A stretch of 27,024 bases of DNA from Anaerolineaceae bacterium (GTDB lineage: Bacteria > Chloroflexota > Anaerolineae > Anaerolineales > Anaerolineaceae), in assembly GCA_011620505.1 (NCBI GenBank), contig WOZA01000163.1, positions 1-27,024 of the forward strand, read 5' to 3'. Shown here piece after piece: positions 22,846 through 27,024 of this stretch (the first letter of the stretch is position 1; the number at the start of each line of letters is the position of its first letter). Position numbers and translations under genes: made by a program. Below the pieces are notes generated by a model that saw only the letters and a list, made by a program, of their open reading frames with translations, was not told where the DNA came from and did no database searches.

Positions 22846-24303
22846 TTACTGGTTCTTGTTCATTTCCGCGGCAGCGTCTGCCAGGATCTTGTTGGCAAAC
22901 TCTTCCAATTTCGCGGCGTAGTCCTCATATTTGTATCGGCCCTCGTTCGCAAAATTGAACATGTACCACATATTGACATCCTGGTCTTCACCAATGTCAA
23001 TACCGGGTTTGCCTTCCCAGCGAGCATCGATGTAGCCGGGCACAATCTTGGCCAGTGATTCGATCATGCTGTTGTCCAGGTTTTCCAGCGCAGCCAGGAT
23101 ACCAGGCTTATCCACGAACTCTTTGTAGAGTGCCAGCGAAGCGTCGTCAACCGAAACGGGGATCTTTGGTGCAGAACCCGCGGCTCTGGCCAGTTCAGCT
23201 TCCTTCATGTAGGCTTCTTTCGAGAAAGTCATCCACTTGGCGAAGTTGTAGGCTTCTTCCAGGTTGGCAGTCGTCTTGGAAACTACCATCACGTCGAAGA
23301 CAATAGCTTGGTTGCCGCCCGGAACGCCGACAAAGTCCCAATCAAAGGTGGCGCCCGAAACATAACCCGGCACTGACCACGAGGCATCCCAGCGCATGCC
23401 GACTTCCTGGTTTAGGAACAGTTCCCCTGGGCCGGTAGATTTGAAGTTAGCCTTCTGCTCCTCGGTCAGGCCTTGCCAGGTGTACGGCTTCATTTCACCG
23501 GTCTTGGCAATAGCCTCCTTGAAAGCAACGGAGTTGTAATTCATCTTTTCACCGTCGTAGCTGAACCACTTCAAATTCGGATCAATGGCATTGGGATACC
23601 AGCCCGTAATAAATTCCTGCTCGTCCAGGCCCAGGATGCCCTTGGAAACATTGTGCAAACCAATCACAGCGTCATTCCACTCTTCCAGGGTGAAACCATA
23701 TTCGGGGGCGTCCATATTAGCGGCTTCATATAGGTCTTTATTGACAAAGTAGCCCATCACGAATTGGGCAGCTGGCAGACCAAAGACTTTGCCGGAGTAG
23801 GTGAAGGAATCCTTCAATACCTCGGGCACATCCGCCCAGTCGGGGTCATCGGCAGTGAACTCGGAAAGATCAGCCACCCAGTCGTTCTGAACATAAAGCG
23901 GCACGTTGTTGGCCATGAACACATCGGGCAGTTCGCCCTTGGCTGCATAGGCCGTCAGGTTGGCTTCCCAGCCGCCCTCGGCAGACATGTCCACGAACTC
24001 GATGGTCACGTTCGGGTGCAGGTCAGTATAAGCCTTGACCAACTGCCGCTGGATATTGTTTTCCTCTTCAGTACCCAGGTTCCAGTTAGCATAGGTCAGC
24101 GTCACTGGTTCAGCGGCAGGAGGTTCGGCGGCGGGTGGTTCGGTGGCAGGCGGTTCGACGGCGGGCGGTTCGGTGGGCACTGCGGTCGGTTCTGCCGGTG
24201 CAGTGGGCGGAGTCGTAACGGTTGGGGTCGCAGCGGTAGAGCAAGCGGCCAGCACAAAGACAGCGATTAGGGTCAGACTAATTAACATAGTAAACTTTTT
24301 CAT
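22846..24303 (-). CDS. Sugar ABC transporter solute-binding lipoprotein
   Basis: 485-aa extracellular lipoprotein. The start ATG 24303 is chosen because AGAGGAG lies 9 nt upstream and the signal peptide MKKFTMLISLTLIAVFVLAAC follows at once (lipobox Cys21). The frame is open a further 34 codons upstream with no such support. After the Cys comes a Pro/Ala/Glu/Thr linker (about 22-65) with PPAxE repeats, then a family-1 solute-binding fold (TLTYANWNLGTEEENNIQRQ, ELPDVFMANNVPLYVQNDWV, KVFGLPAAQFVMGYFVNKDL, EEAYNFAKWMTFSKEAYM). It binds the imported oligosaccharide. It may work with either permease pair. Encoded right after GH94, it is probably the most abundant product of the operon given its position and the hairpin after it. 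Confidence 0.93.
   Translation of the reverse strand: MKKFTMLISLTLIAVFVLAACSTAATPTVTTPPTAPAEPTAVPTEPPAVEPPATEPPAAEPPAAEPVTLTYANWNLGTEEENNIQRQLVKAYTDLHPNVTIEFVDMSAEGGWEANLTAYAAKGELPDVFMANNVPLYVQNDWVADLSEFTADDPDWADVPEVLKDSFTYSGKVFGLPAAQFVMGYFVNKDLYEAANMDAPEYGFTLEEWNDAVIGLHNVSKGILGLDEQEFITGWYPNAIDPNLKWFSYDGEKMNYNSVAFKEAIAKTGEMKPYTWQGLTEEQKANFKSTGPGELFLNQEVGMRWDASWSVPGYVSGATFDWDFVGVPGGNQAIVFDVMVVSKTTANLEEAYNFAKWMTFSKEAYMKEAELARAAGSAPKIPVSVDDASLALYKEFVDKPGILAALENLDNSMIESLAKIVPGYIDARWEGKPGIDIGEDQDVNMWYMFNFANEGRYKYEDYAAKLEEFANKILADAAAEMNKNQ
24111..24170 (-). repeat. 15-nt tandem repeat inside the lipoprotein linker
   Basis: Four in-frame 15-nt units of the form CGGYGGCRGGYGGTT (first unit CAGCGGCAGGAGGTT) encode a five-residue EPPA[A/V/T] repeat in the linker between lipid anchor and binding domain. 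Length variation among strains is likely, and frame is kept. Confidence 0.75.
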
Positions 24304-24434
24304 GTTATTTATCTCCTCTTGAATATTGAGCAAATTGTGAAAGTCAAAAAAACGTTGGTGGTCATTGTTGCTAATTTTCTCTTTATCTCTCCTTTTCTTA
24401 CCCATTCATGCAACTAAATGGGTGTATTTTCAGG
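24304..24434. other. Intergenic gap between GH94 and solute-binding protein genes, with hairpin
   Basis: 131 nt, the longest gap in the operon. ACCCATT (24400-24406) pairs with AATGGGT (24417-24423) around a 10-nt loop, shortly after the GH94 stop. On the minus strand no T-run follows, so it looks like an mRNA processing or stabilising element. A TTGACT at 24342-24347 (minus) has only a weak -10 at suitable spacing (ATTCAA), so a second promoter for the solute-binding protein is possible but not well supported. Confidence 0.5.
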
Positions 24435-26810
24435 TTAGCCCAACAAAACTTCAACCACGTGATTCTTTCCGTCCGCAAAGACCGGGATCAACTGGTTGCC
24501 TACGGGATTTCCATCCACGCGCATGGATTGCACGCCGTGGTTCAAGTGGGCGGGGTTCTGAACGGTAATTTGATAAGTGGCGCCTTGGAACCTTCGCGTG
24601 ACCTTGAAGCCGTCCCACTGCGCCGGAATGGATGGGTCCACCAGCAGTCCGTCCGGCTGCGGCCGGATCCCCAGGATCCAGTGTGTGACCACGCGGTGCA
24701 TCCACTGCGAGGAACCTGTGTACCAGGTCCACCCGCCCCGGCCGTAATACTCGGAGAGTGGCCCGTCGATGTTGCCCGGCGTCACATAAGGCTCGGCTTT
24801 GTAGGTATCAATATCCTGGCTGCGGTTGGGCGGACAGATTTTGCGGAAGGCTTCATAAGCTCGCTCGGGCTGCCCCGCCAGCGTATAGGCCCACACCGAC
24901 CAGGTGGCCGCGTGCGTATACACGCCGCCGTTCTCGCGCAAGCCGGGGGCGTACCGCGTGATGTAGCCAATGTCTGCCCGCGGCTTGGTGAAGGCGGGAT
25001 AATTCAGCAGGGTGCCAAAATCCTTCAACAAGTATTTCGTCACCGAGTCCATGGCTGTTTGTACGCGATCCTCTGGCGCAATCCCGCTGATTACCGCCCA
25101 GTTGTTGGGCATGAGGAAAATTTTGCCCTCTTCGTTGCCTTCGGAGCCCAGCAGCAGGCCATCGTCGGTGGTCGCCTGCAGGTACCAGGCGCCGTCCCAG
25201 CCGTAGCGGTTGAGCGCATCCTTCAGGCTCTCGCGCACCACGGCGCATTTTTCAGCAAACGCGCTGTCACCGCGCGCCTGGGCCAGCGGGATGAAATTGC
25301 CCAGGATCATGTAGAGAAACTCGCCGACCCAGAAGCTCTCACCCTTCATCAGAGTGCCGACCGCGCTCAATCCGTCGTTCCAGTCGTGGTCGCCCATCAG
25401 CGGCACGCCGCGCGGCGAGAAGCGTGAGAAGGAGCGCTCGATGGCGCGCTTGCAGTGGTCGTAGAGCGGCTCAGCCGGGCCGTTCAGGTAAGGGACTTTT
25501 TCATCCAGGATGGCAAAATCGGCCGTTTCCATAAGATAGGCATCCAGGATGAAGGGCAGCCACAACAAATCATCGGAACAGTTGGTGCGCGGCCCGCCAC
25601 CGCGGATGGAAAACCACCAGTGGTATACGTCACCCTCAATAAACTGGTGCGCCGCGTGCAACAGCAGTTGTTTTTTGGTGTATTCCGGTTCACTGACCAG
25701 GAAAATCTGGCTGTCCTGCAGTTGGTCGCGGTAGCCGATGCCTGCCGAAACCTGGTAGAGCCCCGATTTTCCCCACAGCCGACCGGAAATCGACTGGTAC
25801 TTGAGCCAGTAATTCGTCATGAAGTTCAGGGCTTCGTCAGGGGTTTCCACTACTTCGGTGTCGATGAAGCGCGACCAGAAGGCCTTCACTTCCTGCAGGG
25901 CCTGCGCGCTTTTGGCCGGCGCTGTATAGCGGTGAATCAGTTCGTCGGCATCTTCCTTACCGTCCTCGGCTGCGCCAAGCGTGAACACGATGGTTTTCGA
26001 CTCGCCGGGAGCCAGGGTTAGCTGCACCTGCAGAGCGGCGATGGCATCGGTAAAGCGCCCACTTCGGCCAGCCAGTTGGCTGTCCAGCATGGCCTGCGGC
26101 CGGTCGTCGTTGCGGTACATGCCGATGAACGACTCTTTATCGCAATCGAACGACTTCACCGGCTCGCTTACCGCCAAGAAGGCGGTATATGGCCAGTCGA
26201 TGTTGTTGTACCGACCCTTATCGTCCGCGAAACCCCATAGGTATTTGCGCGCGTAAAGCGTGCTGGCGCCCAGGTTAGCCGAGGTATTGATGAACAACTT
26301 GTGAAACTCGCGGTGCTCATCTGGCGCGAACCCCAACAGCCATTCAACGTAAGAGGTTACGTCCAGTTTGCGCGTTTCGGCGCTCTGGTTGGTCAGTTTA
26401 AGCTCAAAAATCTCCACCGGGTCACTGGCGGAGACAAAATTGGTCAATTCGCTTTCGATATCTTCAATGGTCTGGAAAAATTTGGAATAGCCGATGCCGT
26501 GAATGACTTTGAACGCCTGATATGGGTGCATCACCGGCTTATAGGTCGCCGACCAATAGACATTGCGCTCAAGGTCGCGGATGTAAAAATACTTGCCCCA
26601 GTTATCCTTGACCAGGTCCTGGAAGGAGCGCGTCAGGCGATTTTGACCAGCGTTTCCGCGCCAGCTGAAACCAGACCCGGTTTGTGAAACCAGCATGCCA
26701 TAATCGCCGTTGCTGATCACATTTCCCCAAGGTTTGGGTGTCAACGGGTTCGTGATTACATATTCTCTGCCATCTTCCGAAAAATAACCATAAGGGTTCG
26801 AAAATTTCAT
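24435..26810 (-). CDS. GH94 glycoside phosphorylase
   Basis: 791-aa cytoplasmic inverting phosphorylase; it would split a beta-glucoside with phosphate to give alpha-glucose-1-phosphate. The N-terminal beta-sandwich domain (about 1-270) opens with NPLTPKPWGNVISNGDYGML and LVSQTGSGFSWRGNAGQNR. The (alpha/alpha)6 barrel holds GIGYRDQLQDSQ (357-368), the phosphate-site region GGGPRTNCSDDLLWLPF (404-420) and the catalytic Asp476 in GDHDWNDGLSAVG. The C-terminal segment WILGIRPQPDGLLVDPSIP is typical. The RDQLQD and RT.CSDDLLWLP wording resembles the GH94 domains of cyclic beta-1,2-glucan synthases and 1,2-beta-oligoglucan phosphorylases more than cellobiose phosphorylases, but oligoglucan phosphorylases are usually over 1000 aa. 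A disaccharide phosphorylase is therefore also possible. ATG 26810; first gene after the promoter. Confidence 0.93.
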   Translation of the reverse strand: MKFSNPYGYFSEDGREYVITNPLTPKPWGNVISNGDYGMLVSQTGSGFSWRGNAGQNRLTRSFQDLVKDNWGKYFYIRDLERNVYWSATYKPVMHPYQAFKVIHGIGYSKFFQTIEDIESELTNFVSASDPVEIFELKLTNQSAETRKLDVTSYVEWLLGFAPDEHREFHKLFINTSANLGASTLYARKYLWGFADDKGRYNNIDWPYTAFLAVSEPVKSFDCDKESFIGMYRNDDRPQAMLDSQLAGRSGRFTDAIAALQVQLTLAPGESKTIVFTLGAAEDGKEDADELIHRYTAPAKSAQALQEVKAFWSRFIDTEVVETPDEALNFMTNYWLKYQSISGRLWGKSGLYQVSAGIGYRDQLQDSQIFLVSEPEYTKKQLLLHAAHQFIEGDVYHWWFSIRGGGPRTNCSDDLLWLPFILDAYLMETADFAILDEKVPYLNGPAEPLYDHCKRAIERSFSRFSPRGVPLMGDHDWNDGLSAVGTLMKGESFWVGEFLYMILGNFIPLAQARGDSAFAEKCAVVRESLKDALNRYGWDGAWYLQATTDDGLLLGSEGNEEGKIFLMPNNWAVISGIAPEDRVQTAMDSVTKYLLKDFGTLLNYPAFTKPRADIGYITRYAPGLRENGGVYTHAATWSVWAYTLAGQPERAYEAFRKICPPNRSQDIDTYKAEPYVTPGNIDGPLSEYYGRGGWTWYTGSSQWMHRVVTHWILGIRPQPDGLLVDPSIPAQWDGFKVTRRFQGATYQITVQNPAHLNHGVQSMRVDGNPVGNQLIPVFADGKNHVVEVLLG

Positions 26811-26898
26811 CCGGTTGACCTCGAAGGAAGAAGAATATCAATTGTGGAAGCTACGAAACCTCGCCAAATGCAATTTTTCCGCAGCCGCCTGGCGTTAG

Positions 26899-26912
26899 GT
26901 GAAACGTTTCAC
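26899..26912. promoter_or_regulatory. LacI-family operator upstream of GH94
   Basis: Perfect 14-bp palindrome GTGAAACGTTTCAC with central CpG, the hallmark of LacI/GalR-type operators. It sits just downstream of the -10 box (about +6 to +19 of the predicted transcript), where a bound repressor would stop initiation. The operon's own LacI-family protein has the matching hinge helix. No second copy was noticed in the window. Confidence 0.85.
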
Positions 26913-26923
26913 TGGTACATATA

Positions 26924-26952
26924 TTTATAACAACTTTTTGTTAAAAAGTCAA
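26924..26952 (-). promoter_or_regulatory. sigma70-type promoter of the glucan operon
   Basis: On the minus strand TTGACT (26952-26947) is followed after 17 nt by TATAAA (26929-26924), 5/6 and 4/6 matches to consensus. Start of transcription would be near 26917, giving a leader of roughly 107 nt before GH94. The LacI-type palindrome overlaps the initially transcribed region. Repeat copy 2 begins 7 bp upstream of the -35 box. Confidence 0.78.
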
Positions 26953-26958
26953 TAACAT

Positions 26959-27024
26959 TACGATATTGAATGCTTTAAGTCTACCCGCCTTCACAAGAAA
27001 AGACTATCGAATATATAAGCTTTG
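26959..27024. repeat. 66-nt direct repeat, copy 2 (reaches the right edge)
   Basis: Same orientation as 5891-5956 and gapless alignment with 54/66 identities. AGTCT (26978-26982) and AGACT (27001-27005) are again 18 nt apart, while the inner stem differs in sequence. The match is still running at the last base of the window, so the true repeat may be longer. It lies 149 nt upstream of the GH94 start codon. Confidence 0.8.

Larger units (their letters stand above)
6115..26810 (-). other. Predicted 13-gene beta-glucan utilisation operon
   Basis: All thirteen genes point the same way. Neighbours overlap by 1-11 nt (ATGA, TGATG and longer overlaps) or are separated by under 35 nt, except two gaps: 131 nt after GH94 and 76 nt after the first solute-binding protein. 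One promoter/operator pair precedes GH94. Enzymes, transport proteins and a LacI regulator belong to one catabolic theme. The substrate beta-1,2-glucan is inferred from the joint presence of GH144-like, GH94 and GH35 enzymes, and no single protein proves it. Confidence 0.7.

Noticed and set aside
24111..24170. Tandem repeat as a CRISPR or satellite array
   Set aside because: It is a four-unit, in-frame 15-nt repeat inside a lipoprotein linker; there are no spacers.
24336..24362. Possible second LacI operator (AAAACGTTGG-like) and promoter before the solute-binding protein gene
   Set aside because: The sequence is not palindromic beyond AACGTT and the -10 match is poor. Mentioned only as a weak possibility in the gap entry.

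Overview
The window looks like a chromosomal segment from a member of Chloroflexota, probably class Anaerolineae. This is inferred from the style of the proteins: lipoproteins with Pro/Ala/Thr/Glu-rich linkers after the lipobox, large families of MalF/MalG-type sugar permeases without their own ATPase, and moderately GC-rich coding DNA. No rRNA or other phylogenetic marker is present, so the placement is tentative.

Left part (1-3878). An iron uptake block lies on the minus strand: feoA, feoB and the start of a small FeoB-associated Cys-rich membrane protein that runs off the left edge. A short DtxR-type iron regulator is transcribed divergently. The shared intergenic region holds a clear sigma70-type promoter for feoA and two 16-nt inverted repeats of DtxR/IdeR-box type that overlap it. 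A Cys-rich protein (possibly YkgJ-like) follows the regulator. A strong terminator hairpin separates it from a convergent gene for a large SPFH/flotillin-like membrane protein (3879-5870).

Main part (6115-26810). Thirteen tightly packed minus-strand genes, many overlapping by 1-11 nt, appear to form one operon of about 20.7 kb. In order of transcription they are: GH94 phosphorylase, lipoprotein solute-binding protein, a 958-aa solute-binding protein with carbohydrate-binding-like N-terminal modules, MalF/MalG permease pair A, a secreted/membrane NHL-TPR-Yip1 protein, a secreted DUF5696-type protein, MalF/MalG permease pair B, a GH144-like lipoprotein, a LacI regulator, a cytoplasmic GH144-like enzyme, and a GH35 enzyme. 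A near-consensus promoter followed by a perfect 14-bp LacI-type operator lies upstream of GH94. The GH144 + GH94 + GH35 combination points to beta-1,2-glucan (sophoro-oligosaccharides, or cyclic/linear osmoregulated glucans). The proposed flow is surface cleavage by the lipoprotein, import by one or two ABC importers using an ATPase encoded elsewhere, then phosphorolysis, hydrolysis and transglycosylation inside the cell.

Two gapless 66-nt direct repeats (about 82% identical, both with an AGTCT-N18-AGACT palindrome) lie at 5891-5956 and 26959-27024. They exactly bracket the glucan operon. They are either the footprint of an inserted unit or a shared promoter/leader element. No tRNA, rRNA, CRISPR array or transposase gene was seen.
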